From: a virus
Length of the DNA stretch: 34,167 bases
Direction: 5' to 3' (one strand)
Virus record (IMG/VR): IMGVR_UViG_3300032322_000783
Location: 1-34,167 of that record
Below the pieces are notes generated by a model that was given only the letters and a program-made list of their open reading frames with translations, had not been told where the DNA came from and ran no database searches. This document shows, piece after piece, positions 1 to 6,858 of the stretch (positions are counted from its first letter, which is position 1; each line of letters opens with the position of its first letter). The position numbers and the translations under genes are program-made.

Positions 1-2
1 AG

Positions 3-485
3 CCAGAAGACGACGAGCCACAGGACTCAACCCCTCAGACTCCTCCGACAACCGAGCCTGAAATGCCTCAACCCGAAACAACGCTAGAAACAGAAACGAC
101 ACCAGAAGAAACATTCCCAGAACAGGAAACAGAAGAAGAATCATCAGAGTCAACCATACCCGAGGAGCCGACATCGGAGCAAGCATTGGTGTTCGCCACC
201 AACCCAGAGGTACTCGCCACCATCAGCAACGAAGAAGCCGAAGCAATCTTCGAAGCCCTCGACCTGTCCACCCTTGATGAGAGTCAGGTGGCTGAACTGG
301 TAGCCGCAGTCCAAGACGCCCCCACCGAAGTCAGAGAAGCGTTCGAAGAGAAGGTGGACATCTTCAAAGAAGGGCTGGATGATTATATTCCTACAGGTTC
401 CAACATCCCTGTCGGGGAACGCCGCGCCCTTATTGCTATTGGTGCGGCTATCACGGCTGCGGGGGCGACTAGGATACGCCGATAA
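3..485 (+). CDS. C-terminal part of a P/E/T-rich protein (5' end outside window)
   Basis: The frame is open from the first bases of the window, so the gene starts upstream; the ATG at 63 lies inside a low-complexity stretch and is probably not the start. The visible part has a Pro/Glu/Thr/Ser-rich acidic linker of about 60 residues, then an alpha-helical segment with alternating Ala/Glu/Val, and ends in a short hydrophobic stretch followed by TRIRR. That order (disordered linker, helical domain, hydrophobic tail with basic stop) suggests a membrane- or virion-anchored surface protein. It sits directly before lysis genes and overlaps the next start (TAATG). I do not recognise a named family. 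Function unknown. Confidence 0.75.
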   Translation, partial: PEDDEPQDSTPQTPPTTEPEMPQPETTLETETTPEETFPEQETEEESSESTIPEEPTSEQALVFATNPEVLATISNEEAEAIFEALDLSTLDESQVAELVAAVQDAPTEVREAFEEKVDIFKEGLDDYIPTGSNIPVGERRALIAIGAAITAAGATRIRR

Positions 486-655
486 TGAAACGCGTCCTTG
501 GCTACATCACCGAAAACTCGTGGACCTTAGCGGGCACGGGGCTAGTACTTATTACCCTTTCGGGTCCGACATTGCGTCAAGCGCTATGGATTACTGGCGT
601 AGCACTGGTGCTACACTCTGTGCTGACCTTCACGATAGGGGAAGACAGTGAGTAG
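485..655 (+). CDS. 56-residue protein with two hydrophobic segments, holin-like
   Basis: The ATG overlaps the stop of the preceding gene (TAATG), with an AGGA about 10 nt upstream. The 56 residues contain two hydrophobic segments (about 14-25 and 33-50) separated by a short SGPTLRQ turn, with charges at both ends. Two short membrane helices next to an endolysin gene fit a class II-like holin or anti-holin; this is inferred from size, topology and neighbours, not from sequence similarity. The 3' end overlaps the start of the next, also holin-like, gene by 8 bases. It may instead be an accessory membrane protein. Confidence 0.6.
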   Translation: MKRVLGYITENSWTLAGTGLVLITLSGPTLRQALWITGVALVLHSVLTFTIGEDSE

Positions 656-905
656 ATTCATGGAAGTAGCAAACAAGACCGTCGCAAAGTTCCTCGACTT
701 GGGGCAACGTCTCTTCTCCCTCTTCCTTGCCAACGCCCTCCCAGCCGTCACAGGCGGTGCAGTCATCGGCGTATCGGTAGCCAAGTCCGCCCTCCTCGCA
801 GGTTTCATGGCAGTCGTACAGGTCATCCAGAAACTTGCTGCCGCCTCCACTGACGGAGAGTTGACGAGCGAAGAAATCGCGGAAGCGTTCGGCAAGAAGG
901 CGTAG
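648..905 (+). CDS. Holin-like small membrane protein
   Basis: The GTG start at 648 has GGGGAAG just upstream and overlaps the previous stop; an in-frame ATG at 660 lacks a ribosome-binding site. Of 85 residues, about 20-60 are hydrophobic and Ala/Gly/Val-rich, enough for two membrane passes. The C-terminus is a charged helix (TSEEIAEAFGKKA). The shape resembles actinophage r1t-type holins: amphipathic N-terminus, two helices, charged tail. The endolysin gene begins 4 bases after its stop, so a lysis-cassette role (membrane permeabilisation that releases the endolysin) is likely. Assignment rests on topology and position. Confidence 0.6.
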   Translation: MSRFMEVANKTVAKFLDLGQRLFSLFLANALPAVTGGAVIGVSVAKSALLAGFMAVVQVIQKLAAASTDGELTSEEIAEAFGKKA

Positions 906-909
906 CCTT

Positions 910-1464
910 GTGGCAACACAACTCCCCATTGTCAAAGTCGCCCTCTGTTCCCACCTGAAAGGGGTAAAACCTGGTGAACTCGGTCCTGAACTTCTTCGCG
1001 GTATTGAAGGCAAAGGCAAACTCCATCATTGTGCGGCTGACGCATACGAAGCAATGGACGCAGCAGCCAACGCCGAAGGTATCGACCTCTCCCCAACCTC
1101 GCAAGCGGACACCTACCGTTCGCTCGAAACCCAAGAGTATGGCTTCTACCAAAGGCACACCGATAACCCGAACAAGAAACTCCTCAAGCAAAAGCCGCGC
1201 ATCTACAAAGGCAAAGCGTGGTACCTGAAGAAAGGTATGGCGCCGATGGCGGTGCCAGGTACCTCGAACCATAACCTTGGTATTGCTATCGACATCGCCA
1301 ACGCCAGCGGCAAACGCCTGGAATGGATGCTGAAGAACGCCCAACGCTTCGGATTTAGTTGGGAGTTGCAAAGCGAACCCTGGCACCTGCGCTATGTAGC
1401 GGGTGATGCGACACCTGAAGCCGTGAAATCCTGGCTCGCTACACGTCCAGCACCCGAGGCATAA
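910..1464 (+). CDS. Endolysin, M15 (VanY/LAS-type) peptidase
   Basis: A 184-residue protein with the zinc-peptidase signature of the M15/LAS family, which cuts peptide cross-links of peptidoglycan. Visible motifs are YRS and a Gln (R70, S71, Q75), SNHNLGIAID (H121 and D128 as zinc ligands), and EPWH (E156 catalytic, H159 third ligand). Length and motif spacing fit a single-domain enzyme; no separate cell-wall-binding domain is visible, though the first 50 residues are unassigned. GTG start with GAAGG 9 nt upstream. It follows two holin-like genes and overlaps the next start (TAATG), so this is the phage lysis cassette. All catalytic residues are present. Confidence 0.9.
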   Translation: MATQLPIVKVALCSHLKGVKPGELGPELLRGIEGKGKLHHCAADAYEAMDAAANAEGIDLSPTSQADTYRSLETQEYGFYQRHTDNPNKKLLKQKPRIYKGKAWYLKKGMAPMAVPGTSNHNLGIAIDIANASGKRLEWMLKNAQRFGFSWELQSEPWHLRYVAGDATPEAVKSWLATRPAPEA

Positions 1465-1748
1465 TGGACGCCAACGCCGCACTTATCGTTGCTGCGGCGG
1501 TCACAGCAGTTGGCGGCATCATCGTCGCCATCATCCAACAGTTCAAGAAGGAAAACCATACCGACCATCAGGTCGTTGTCGGCTTGCTGCAAGTGCTACG
1601 TAAGTCCCAGATGCGGGTAGAGGACAAGGTGGACAGGGTTGACGAACGGCTATCCAACCACCTAGAGTTCCACGCGACTGAGGGGATGCTTGACAATGGG
1701 CGAACAATTCACCAAGATGGAGTTGAAGGCATTAGCAAGATTTCTTAG
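1464..1748 (+). CDS. N-terminally membrane-anchored coiled-coil protein
   Basis: A 94-residue product with one N-terminal hydrophobic helix (about residues 5-25, Ala/Val/Ile-rich), then a basic flank (QQFKKE) and a charged helix (RVEDKVDRVDERL) with coiled-coil character. Start ATG overlaps the endolysin stop. One membrane helix plus a coiled coil beside an endolysin resembles the single-span putative holin or lysis-accessory proteins of actinophages, but no motif fixes that. Its last 50 or so bases overlap the next gene in another frame, so the C-terminal tail is likely little constrained. Function inferred only. Confidence 0.65.
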   Translation: MDANAALIVAAAVTAVGGIIVAIIQQFKKENHTDHQVVVGLLQVLRKSQMRVEDKVDRVDERLSNHLEFHATEGMLDNGRTIHQDGVEGISKIS

Positions 1749-1878
1749 GAAGGTTTACCCTGGGGCAGCCGACCAAGATGACTTGTGGAATCTGATAAAC
1801 AAAGTCGAACAACTCACAAGGGGGAAACAATATGCACGACCCGACCGCAGGCGCGGAGATTCTTCTTCGGGCACATGA
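1696..1878 (+). CDS. Small helical protein of unknown function
   Basis: A 60-residue ORF with ATG at 1696 and GAGGGGA about 10 nt upstream (an in-frame TTG at 1690 is less likely). Residues 1-45 form a plausible compact helical unit (MELKALARFLRKVYPG, then WNLINKVEQL); the last 15 residues are Arg/Ser-rich and overlap the start of the following gene. It overlaps the previous gene by 53 bases and the next by 47, so three frames are used in turn. The conserved-looking N-terminal half is the reason to keep it. Function unknown. Confidence 0.5.
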   Translation: MGEQFTKMELKALARFLRKVYPGAADQDDLWNLINKVEQLTRGKQYARPDRRRGDSSSGT

Positions 1879-2182
1879 ACTGATTACACGCGACAGGCAA
1901 CATGCCTACTCGCATCCGCTCGAAGATTATTCGCGCACAGTTTCCATCTACAACGCACTCAAAGGCGACGATGTGATGACCGCTGAAGACGGCATCCTGT
2001 TCATGGTGTGCGTCAAACTCTCACGACTGATGAACGAACTCGACAACGGGTTGGACATCCCCGACAACATCATCGACCTCGCGGGATATGTCGGCTGTTT
2101 ACAGATGGTGCGTGAAGCATCAAGTCGTACGACAGCAGAGTTGGCACGCATGTTCAAAACTGGTGAAACGTACGCCCAGTGA
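1832..2182 (+). CDS. DUF6378-like phage protein
   Basis: A 116-residue all-helical protein resembling the DUF6378 family of phage proteins: LLRAHELITRDRQHAYSHP near the N-terminus, a middle helix with MVCVKLSRL, and DNIIDLAGYVG near residue 80. In that family these helices form a compact bundle somewhat like MazG nucleotide pyrophosphohydrolases, but no clear metal-binding EExxE motif is visible, so I do not assign an enzyme activity. AGGGGGAAAC precedes the ATG. The stop overlaps the GTG of the next gene (GTGA). Family assignment is from memory of conserved motifs. Confidence 0.75.
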   Translation: MHDPTAGAEILLRAHELITRDRQHAYSHPLEDYSRTVSIYNALKGDDVMTAEDGILFMVCVKLSRLMNELDNGLDIPDNIIDLAGYVGCLQMVREASSRTTAELARMFKTGETYAQ

Positions 2183-2610
2183 AGAACAGCGATTGGGACA
2201 TCAAGTCCAACACATTCAACTTCTCTGAGGATTTGAAGTACGGGCAGATGGGTGAGAAACGCATCCGCAAAATGTTGGAGTCCCTCGTCGAAGGCTCATT
2301 CGAAGTGAAGTCGGACCGCTACCGCAACGGCAACATGGCAATAGAGATGCGTCAGAACCCACGCAAATGCGGCAAATGGATACCATCAGGACTACAGGTA
2401 ACAAAAGCACAGTGGTGGGTATACATCTTCTCAATGGATGGCGGCTTCATCATCGTCGCCGTTGACCGCCTCAAGCGTTTCATTGACGCGAACAAAGAAA
2501 CATTGGAGTCCCGCGACTTCGCTCGCCGTTCAGACAACCCTGCGTGGGGCTACCTGTTGAAACCCGAGGATGTATGTTCCCTTCTTTATGACGCGAGGTA
2601 CGACAAATGA
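2179..2610 (+). CDS. Putative PD-(D/E)XK-fold nuclease
   Basis: A 143-residue protein with GTG start in a GTGA overlap. Residues 24-60 carry an early Glu in a helix (MGEKRIRKML), then FEVKSDRYRNGN and MAIEM, followed by SGLQVTKAQWWVYIF. This order matches small phage PD-(D/E)XK-like proteins (E-V-K-x-D, then GN..IE, then SG..T.A.yW). Candidate active-site residues are E26, E42 or D46, K44 and E56. Such proteins are often annotated as Holliday-junction-resolvase-like or restriction-type endonucleases. It begins the recombination block. Fold call moderately sure; substrate unknown. Confidence 0.6.
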   Translation: MKNSDWDIKSNTFNFSEDLKYGQMGEKRIRKMLESLVEGSFEVKSDRYRNGNMAIEMRQNPRKCGKWIPSGLQVTKAQWWVYIFSMDGGFIIVAVDRLKRFIDANKETLESRDFARRSDNPAWGYLLKPEDVCSLLYDARYDK

Positions 2611-2885
2611 ACGCCTGCCCCTGGTCACTTGTAGCAATCCATTGGATTGACGCGTTCGACTCCGCAAACGGATGGATAAACACCAGGGACTATAAACCCA
2701 AAGCACAACACGTTGTCTCTGTTGGCTGGCTATGGCCCGACATTCTTGAAGGTTACTTGTCGGTAACATGCTCATGGTGCCCCGATGAGGAACCAGAAAT
2801 GGACACCATCGGCATGGTCACCCACATCCCGCTTGGCATGGTGCAGAAAGTAGTGATGTTGGGCAACCCCCAATTTGATGCTTGA
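2607..2885 (+). CDS. Conserved small phage protein
   Basis: A 92-residue protein starting in an ATGA overlap, with GAGG 9 nt upstream. The N-terminal pattern W-SLVAIHWIDAFDS-GW, then HVVSVGWLWPD, followed by a strand-rich stretch recalls a family of small phage proteins that begin with VxWxDA and contain a TVGW-like strand. No catalytic motif is evident. The 3' end overlaps the -35 element of the promoter that drives the exonuclease gene. Function unknown. Confidence 0.7.
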   Translation: MNACPWSLVAIHWIDAFDSANGWINTRDYKPKAQHVVSVGWLWPDILEGYLSVTCSWCPDEEPEMDTIGMVTHIPLGMVQKVVMLGNPQFDA

Positions 2886-2910
2886 CTTTGTTACACCCCT
2901 CCTGTACGGT
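2882..2910 (+). promoter_or_regulatory. Sigma70-type promoter for the exonuclease/annealase genes
   Basis: TTGACT (2882-2887) and TACGGT (2905-2910) are separated by exactly 17 bases. They lie across the end of the previous gene, in the only gap of this gene block that is wide enough for a promoter. The next gene starts at 2949 with GAGAAAGG upstream. The -10 box matches the consensus only partly. Confidence 0.55.
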
Positions 2911-2948
2911 GAACAGGAGAACCACACAACTTAGAGAAAGGTACCGTA

Positions 2949-3896
2949 ATGCTTACGCAAATCGCCAAGCCAACGCACGGCTCACAAGAATGGTTGAACG
3001 CCCGTTGGAAGAACGAAAACGGGGAAGCCCGCATCGCAGCCTCAGCATGTGCAGCAGTCCACGGACAACACCCATTCGTCACTATCGCAGACCTCGCCAC
3101 CGAACTATTGGCAGAGAACCCCCCGCAACCCAAGGCACCGAACTCTGCGATGCTGCGAGGCACCACCCTTGAAGCACCTATCCGTGACTGGGCAGCCCAA
3201 CTTCTCGGGCATCCGTTGAGGGAACCAGAAATCCTGTTCTGCTACGACGAACCAGGCGTACGTCTCATCGCCACCATCGACTCCATGTCCGAAGACGGCA
3301 GAGTCTTTGAGCAGAAGACAACGAACAAGGTGTGGCGCGGGAAACTTCCCGACTACTGGTATTGGCAGGGCGTACAGCAAGCCATCTGCACAGGCGTCTC
3401 AGAGATTACGTGGGTCATTTTCGACTCCACCCTCGACCTCCACTTCCATGTGCAAGGAGTATCAAGTGACGAGAAGCAGAACCATATCGACGCCTGCCGA
3501 CAGTTCCTTGCCTCCATCGACATGGGCATGATGCCCGACGGTGCGGTCATGGAATACCGTCACGTCGCGGAACGATTCCCTGAAGGCAAAGAAGGAGTCG
3601 ACGGCGCAGTGGAACTGCCACAGGATGCGCTCGCTTTGCTTGAGCGCTACCAGTTAGCCAAGGAACAGAAGGCTCAAGCCGAACAAATGGAAGACCTCGT
3701 GAAAGCACAACTGTGCGAGATGCTCGGCACATCCGAATACGGGATGATGCAAGACGAGTTGATTCTCACATGGAAAACTGCGGCACGTTCATCGTTCGAC
3801 ACCAAAAAGTTTGAGGCAGACCACCCTGCCCTCGCATCTAAATACAAAAAACAAACAACGTACCGCACGTTCCGTGTGGTCGGAAAGGATAAATAG
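2949..3896 (+). CDS. YqaJ-type (lambda-exonuclease-like) recombination nuclease
   Basis: A 315-residue PD-(D/E)XK nuclease of the YqaJ/lambda exonuclease type, which resects double-stranded DNA ends in phage recombination. Visible motifs: the opening GSQEWLNARW, RIAASACAAVHG (the RIGAS-like box), GTTLEAPI with E75, ATIDSM with D111, VFEQKTT (E121, K123), and WYWQGVQQA, the helix with the conserved Gln of the family. The C-terminal third (about 205-315) is helical. GAGAAAGG stands before the ATG, and a promoter lies at 2882-2910. The next gene is a single-strand annealing protein, the usual partner in a two-component recombinase. Confidence 0.88.
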   Translation: MLTQIAKPTHGSQEWLNARWKNENGEARIAASACAAVHGQHPFVTIADLATELLAENPPQPKAPNSAMLRGTTLEAPIRDWAAQLLGHPLREPEILFCYDEPGVRLIATIDSMSEDGRVFEQKTTNKVWRGKLPDYWYWQGVQQAICTGVSEITWVIFDSTLDLHFHVQGVSSDEKQNHIDACRQFLASIDMGMMPDGAVMEYRHVAERFPEGKEGVDGAVELPQDALALLERYQLAKEQKAQAEQMEDLVKAQLCEMLGTSEYGMMQDELILTWKTAARSSFDTKKFEADHPALASKYKKQTTYRTFRVVGKDK

Positions 3897-3898
3897 CA

Positions 3899-4714
3899 AT
3901 GCGATTCAACCTAGATAATTACGAGACAGTAGAAACACGGTTAGCGAAGTTCTGGGCACAGTTCCCGAACGGGCAAGTGTTCACCGCTATCCACCACTAC
4001 GACGACAACAAGGTGGTGTTCCGTGCAGAAATCTACAAAGACATCTCAGACCCACGCCCTGTCGCAACAGGGTTCGCCGAAGAGGTGCGGGACTTGTCGC
4101 CTGTGAATAAAACATCTCACGTGGAAAATGCGGAGACCTCCGCAATCGGGAGGGCGCTCGCCAACTACGTGTTCCAATCCAAGACCGCTCCACGTCCAAG
4201 CCGTGAGGAGATGACCAAGGTGGCTCGCACACAGGAAACTAAACCTGTTGCGCAACCATCGGCTGATTTCGTTACACGTTTCCGTGAAGCGTGCATCAAG
4301 AAAAACCTTGACCCGAAAACAGTAGCGAAGTCTGCTGGTGTAGACCTCACCGATGTGACCGACGCTGACGCACCCAAACTGCGTGACGCGTTCAAGTCAC
4401 TATCCGCCACCACCCCCGCGGAGAAGGTGGAGGTTGCACAGTCACAAGTCTCATCGTTCCTTGACCAGGTGTATGACGCGTTCCCAAAAGCCAAGGTTGA
4501 AGAAACCCTGCAAGTGAAGAACCCTGACGACCCAGCAACGTCGGGTCAGATAGGCAAGATTCGCGCCATGCTTTCAGGCAAAGGCTTCGCCTCCTACACC
4601 GACAAGTTGGAGAAGGTGCAAGACATGTTGAACAACCCGAACTTGAAAAAGATTGAGCATCTCACCAAGGGTGATGCGAGTCTGGTTATCAACATGATTG
4701 AGGAAATGAAATGA
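3899..4714 (+). CDS. Single-strand DNA annealing protein (Erf/Rad52-like)
   Basis: A 271-residue protein whose N-terminal domain (1-95) has strands around VFTAIHHYDD and VVFRAEIYKD, followed by VENAETSAIGRALA (about 75-88). That last motif is the mark of Erf/Sak-type single-strand annealing proteins. After a linker comes a charged helical region and then SGQIGKIRAMLSGKGF (215-230), a C-terminal module often seen in these proteins. It is coupled to the exonuclease with a 2-base gap, and together they would repair or circularise DNA ends. The exact family (Erf versus other Rad52-like) is not resolved. Confidence 0.8.
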   Translation: MRFNLDNYETVETRLAKFWAQFPNGQVFTAIHHYDDNKVVFRAEIYKDISDPRPVATGFAEEVRDLSPVNKTSHVENAETSAIGRALANYVFQSKTAPRPSREEMTKVARTQETKPVAQPSADFVTRFREACIKKNLDPKTVAKSAGVDLTDVTDADAPKLRDAFKSLSATTPAEKVEVAQSQVSSFLDQVYDAFPKAKVEETLQVKNPDDPATSGQIGKIRAMLSGKGFASYTDKLEKVQDMLNNPNLKKIEHLTKGDASLVINMIEEMK

Positions 4715-4797
4715 CCTGCACATTCGCGGTAACACTGCTGGCTAGTGCTGCGGTCGGAGCCGCCATTAGCCGCATCTTGTGGAGGATGGGGTGGTGA
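4711..4797 (+). CDS. 28-residue single-span membrane peptide
   Basis: ATG in an ATGA overlap with the annealase stop. The 28 residues form one hydrophobic segment (about 4-24) with a short basic end (SRILWRMGW). Its stop overlaps the GTG start of the next gene and its last codons hold the GGAGG used by that gene, so it may serve mainly as a translational coupler. Kept because both junctions are overlapping starts and stops; function unknown. Confidence 0.4.
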   Translation: MTCTFAVTLLASAAVGAAISRILWRMGW

Positions 4798-5246
4798 CCG
4801 ATGACCGCAAAGGATATTGTGAGGGCAATACAGAAAAATGCTCCGTGGAACAATGTCCTCTGTTTGGCACTTTGGGTAGAGCCGACAGACAAGGGAAGCG
4901 ACGCATCCGAGGATGTGGCGACCCGTCTGCTCGCGGTCGTCGCAATAGAACAAAAGGCGATTCGAAAGCACGCCGCGCCCGCAAGAAGTTGGGGTTGGGT
5001 GGTCACCTTACCCGTCACGAAGAAAATTGGGGTGGCGCTTTTCGTACCGAAATCAAAGCAGGCATACAAGTCGGTCCGATTGCTACACGTTTCCAGTTGG
5101 CAAAAGCACAGTCTGATGCCGCGAAAGCGTTGGGTGACATACGCCCGTTCATAATGGTTGCCATGCCTGATGGCACGACTGATGGGATAGTGTTGATGTC
5201 ACTGTCCGAGTTCAGCGAATTAGCGACGCTGCTTACCACCCCCTAA
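4794..5246 (+). CDS. Cys-containing, PD-(D/E)XK-like DNA-associated protein
   Basis: I place the start at GTG 4794 because GGAGG (4781-4785) is 8 nt upstream and the start overlaps the previous stop (GTGA). The 150-residue product has an N-terminal Cys-rich part (C9, C16, C21, C41), a strongly basic helix (about 50-68), then HEENWGGAFRTEIKAG (75-90) and a C-terminal part with PFIMVAMPDG. The E-x-K in TEIK and the basic helix recall Holliday-junction-resolvase-like PD-(D/E)XK proteins of actinophages, but an acidic partner residue is not certain. Position next to the recombination pair supports a DNA role. A competing ORF in another frame (4801-5154) has no such motifs. Confidence 0.6.
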   Translation: MTDDRKGYCEGNTEKCSVEQCPLFGTLGRADRQGKRRIRGCGDPSARGRRNRTKGDSKARRARKKLGLGGHLTRHEENWGGAFRTEIKAGIQVGPIATRFQLAKAQSDAAKALGDIRPFIMVAMPDGTTDGIVLMSLSEFSELATLLTTP

Positions 5247-5261
5247 CGAAAGGTGATGCTC

Positions 5262-5789
5262 ATGGAATGGATACCAAGGCTCCTTGCCATAACCTCAACC
5301 ACCCTTGCCCTGCTCGCGTTCCAAGGGGCAGACAAACACACCCCCTCCACCCCTACCCCCACCCCCGTAACGACGCTTATAGAGGCTCCTATTGCGTCTG
5401 AGACGGTACCTACGACCTTGCCTCCCCCTCCTGCTGATGCCCACTGCCCACAGTGGTGGGCATTGGCACGGGAGGCAGGCTGGACAGACGACCTCCTCCC
5501 CACCCTCGACTACGTGATGTGGCGCGAATCCCGATGCCTGCCAGAGGCACACAACACCACCTTCAACCGTGACGGCTCAGCCGACGTCGGTCTCACCCAA
5601 ATCAACGACCGCTCATGGTGCCTCGGCACACGCTGGTATCCAGAAGGATACTTGCAAACCATCGGCGTACTGCCTACTGTTGGATGCGAACAACTGTTCG
5701 ACCCATACCTCAACCTCCTCTCCGCGAAAGCCATCCATGACTACGCCCAACAAACCAACGGCAACGGCTGGCAACCGTGGAAACTCTAA
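5262..5789 (+). CDS. Secreted lysozyme/transglycosylase-like protein
   Basis: ATG 5262 is preferred because CGAAAGG lies 8 nt upstream; in-frame GTG 5253 and ATG 5256 are too close to it. The 175 residues comprise a hydrophobic N-terminus (about 4-20, signal peptide or anchor), a Pro/Thr-rich linker to about residue 57, and a lysozyme-like domain. That domain has MWRESRC with candidate catalytic Glu at 89, DVGLTQIN (about 108-115), and cysteines at 62, 92, 120 and 142 that could form disulphides. The end, GNGWQPW, is typical of such domains. It would act on cell-wall glycan outside the membrane. It is not in the lysis cassette but between recombination genes and whiB. Confidence 0.8.
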   Translation: MEWIPRLLAITSTTLALLAFQGADKHTPSTPTPTPVTTLIEAPIASETVPTTLPPPPADAHCPQWWALAREAGWTDDLLPTLDYVMWRESRCLPEAHNTTFNRDGSADVGLTQINDRSWCLGTRWYPEGYLQTIGVLPTVGCEQLFDPYLNLLSAKAIHDYAQQTNGNGWQPWKL

Positions 5790-5799
5790 GTACACCTAC

Positions 5800-6063
5800 A
5801 TGCAACTACTCAGCGAATGGAAACTCAATGACGAAGAACAGGAATGGAAAAAGGCTGCAGCCTGCAAAGGCGTGGAGCGAGATGTATTTTTCCCAACTAT
5901 CGGATACAACCAACACAGCAAGGCTGCCATTCAGATTTGCAAAACCTGTCCCGTCAAACGACGATGCTGCGACTTCGCCATCAACAACAACATCGCGTTC
6001 GGCATCTGGGGCGGACTCAACCCGAACCAAAGACAACAACTAAAACGAAGGAGATTCAAATGA
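5800..6063 (+). CDS. WhiB-family iron-sulfur transcription factor
   Basis: An 87-residue protein with the WhiB cysteine pattern: C22 in AAACKG, then C47-x2-C50-x5-C56, which bind a [4Fe-4S] cluster. DVFFP lies in between and GIWGG follows at 68-72. The basic tail (LKRRRFK) is where WhiB proteins contact DNA, while the cluster side binds the host sigma factor. WhiB proteins are confined to actinobacteria and their phages, so this gene is the best host indicator here. An extra Cys (C57) adjoins the fourth ligand. No clear ribosome-binding site precedes the ATG, which lies 10 bases after the previous stop. Confidence 0.92.
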   Translation: MQLLSEWKLNDEEQEWKKAAACKGVERDVFFPTIGYNQHSKAAIQICKTCPVKRRCCDFAINNNIAFGIWGGLNPNQRQQLKRRRFK

Positions 6064-6236
6064 GCGACAACGAATCCATCTTCTACAGCGCATGGATAAG
6101 CGACCTACAACGCGACCTCGACGCATTGCGTGAGGACAAACGAGATTTGTTACGAAAAGTTGCCCAGTTGGAACATCTCGTAGCAGAATACGGCAATAAA
6201 CTCAATTACATAATCCACAACAGAGGAGATGAATAA
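6060..6236 (+). CDS. 58-residue coiled-coil protein
   Basis: ATG overlaps the whiB stop (ATGA) with AAGGAGAT upstream. The 58 residues are almost entirely one charged helix (DLQRDLDALREDKRDLLRK, then VAQLEHLVAEYGNKL) with a leucine heptad pattern, so an oligomerising coiled coil is likely. No other domain is visible. It is coupled to whiB and to the next gene (TAATG). A partner-binding or structural role is possible; function unknown. Confidence 0.7.
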   Translation: MSDNESIFYSAWISDLQRDLDALREDKRDLLRKVAQLEHLVAEYGNKLNYIIHNRGDE

Positions 6237-6457
6237 TGTCAGCAACATGGTACAAACTGAAAGATGAATCGTGGGGTGTGAAGATTCGCCACGACGGACA
6301 ACCAGGCCAGCAGGTCGAAGTGACCAGCAAGAAAGGCGAAACCAAAACAGTGTTCCTCGGTAGGCGAGTAGCCAAGTTTGATGACGCACAACTCTGGTCA
6401 GTGTCCGACGAAGCCCCAGCAGCACGTCCAAAAACATTGGACGAAGAACCGTTCTAA
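6236..6457 (+). CDS. Small conserved beta-rich phage protein
   Basis: A 73-residue product whose first 50 residues are strand-rich: ATWYKLKDESWGVKIR, then PGQQVEVTSKKGETKTVFLG. The W-x-k-x-x-D-x-S-W-G-v-k opening plus a GxxVxVTSKxG strand recalls a small domain often found alone or fused at protein ends in phages. The remainder is a flexible acidic tail. AGAGGAGATG precedes the ATG, giving strong translation. Function unknown. Confidence 0.7.
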   Translation: MSATWYKLKDESWGVKIRHDGQPGQQVEVTSKKGETKTVFLGRRVAKFDDAQLWSVSDEAPAARPKTLDEEPF

Positions 6458-6461
6458 GTCG

Positions 6462-6704
6462 ATGAACAAGGGGAAGTATCGATACCCGACGCACCGCTTG
6501 GTGGACGAGTTCGCAAACTTGCCCGCATCAGAAGTGGCGGTGTTGTTCGGCGTTGGACGAAGCACTATCCACGTTTGGCGGAGTCCAAACTCCACCATCA
6601 ACCAGTGGGATGCCGACCGTTATGCGGTGATGCTCGGCAAACATCCAGGCGAAATCTGGTCTAACTGGTTCGACATCGAAGTGAAGAACAGCGTTGGCGT
6701 GTGA
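6462..6704 (+). CDS. Small helix-turn-helix protein
   Basis: An 80-residue protein with a clear helix-turn-helix at about residues 22-41 (ASEVAVLFGVGRSTIHVWR) and a second helical part (INQWDADRYAVMLGKHPGEIW). Small actinophage HTH proteins of this kind act as excisionase- or repressor-like DNA binders. ATG 6462 is the first start after the previous stop; an upstream extension in frame would overlap the previous gene heavily. It is one candidate for the protein that binds the operators at 9408-9427 and 11664-11679, though nothing links them directly. Confidence 0.75.
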   Translation: MNKGKYRYPTHRLVDEFANLPASEVAVLFGVGRSTIHVWRSPNSTINQWDADRYAVMLGKHPGEIWSNWFDIEVKNSVGV

Positions 6705-6858
6705 CCACTGCGGGACAGTGGAGAGAGCATTGACTCCACTGCCCCAGCATGTCCACGACACGTGCGAATGTCCATGTCACGCATACCGTATGGGTCGACT
6801 CACGGCAAGTGAAGACCGTTGGCAAAAGAAAACAAGCAAACGGAAACGCAAACCATGA
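6694..6858 (+). CDS. Cys/His-rich 54-residue protein
   Basis: A short ORF that fills the gap between the HTH and zinc-ribbon genes. From TTG 6694 it reads MACDHCG, then HDTCECPCHAYR and a basic tail (KKTSKRKRKP). Pairs C3-x2-C6 and C24-x-C26-x-C28-H29 could bind zinc. The stop overlaps the next ATG in an ATGA, the usual junction in this block, which supports it being real. The TTG start is chosen only because it keeps the first CxxC; GTG 6718 is the alternative and would lose it. No strong ribosome-binding site is seen. Function unknown. Confidence 0.45.
   Translation: MACDHCGTVERALTPLPQHVHDTCECPCHAYRMGRLTASEDRWQKKTSKRKRKP

Noticed and set aside
4801-5154. 117-codon ORF overlapping the Cys-containing nuclease-like gene
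   Set aside because: The frame starting at 4794 has motif content and a good GGAGG spacing; this one has neither.
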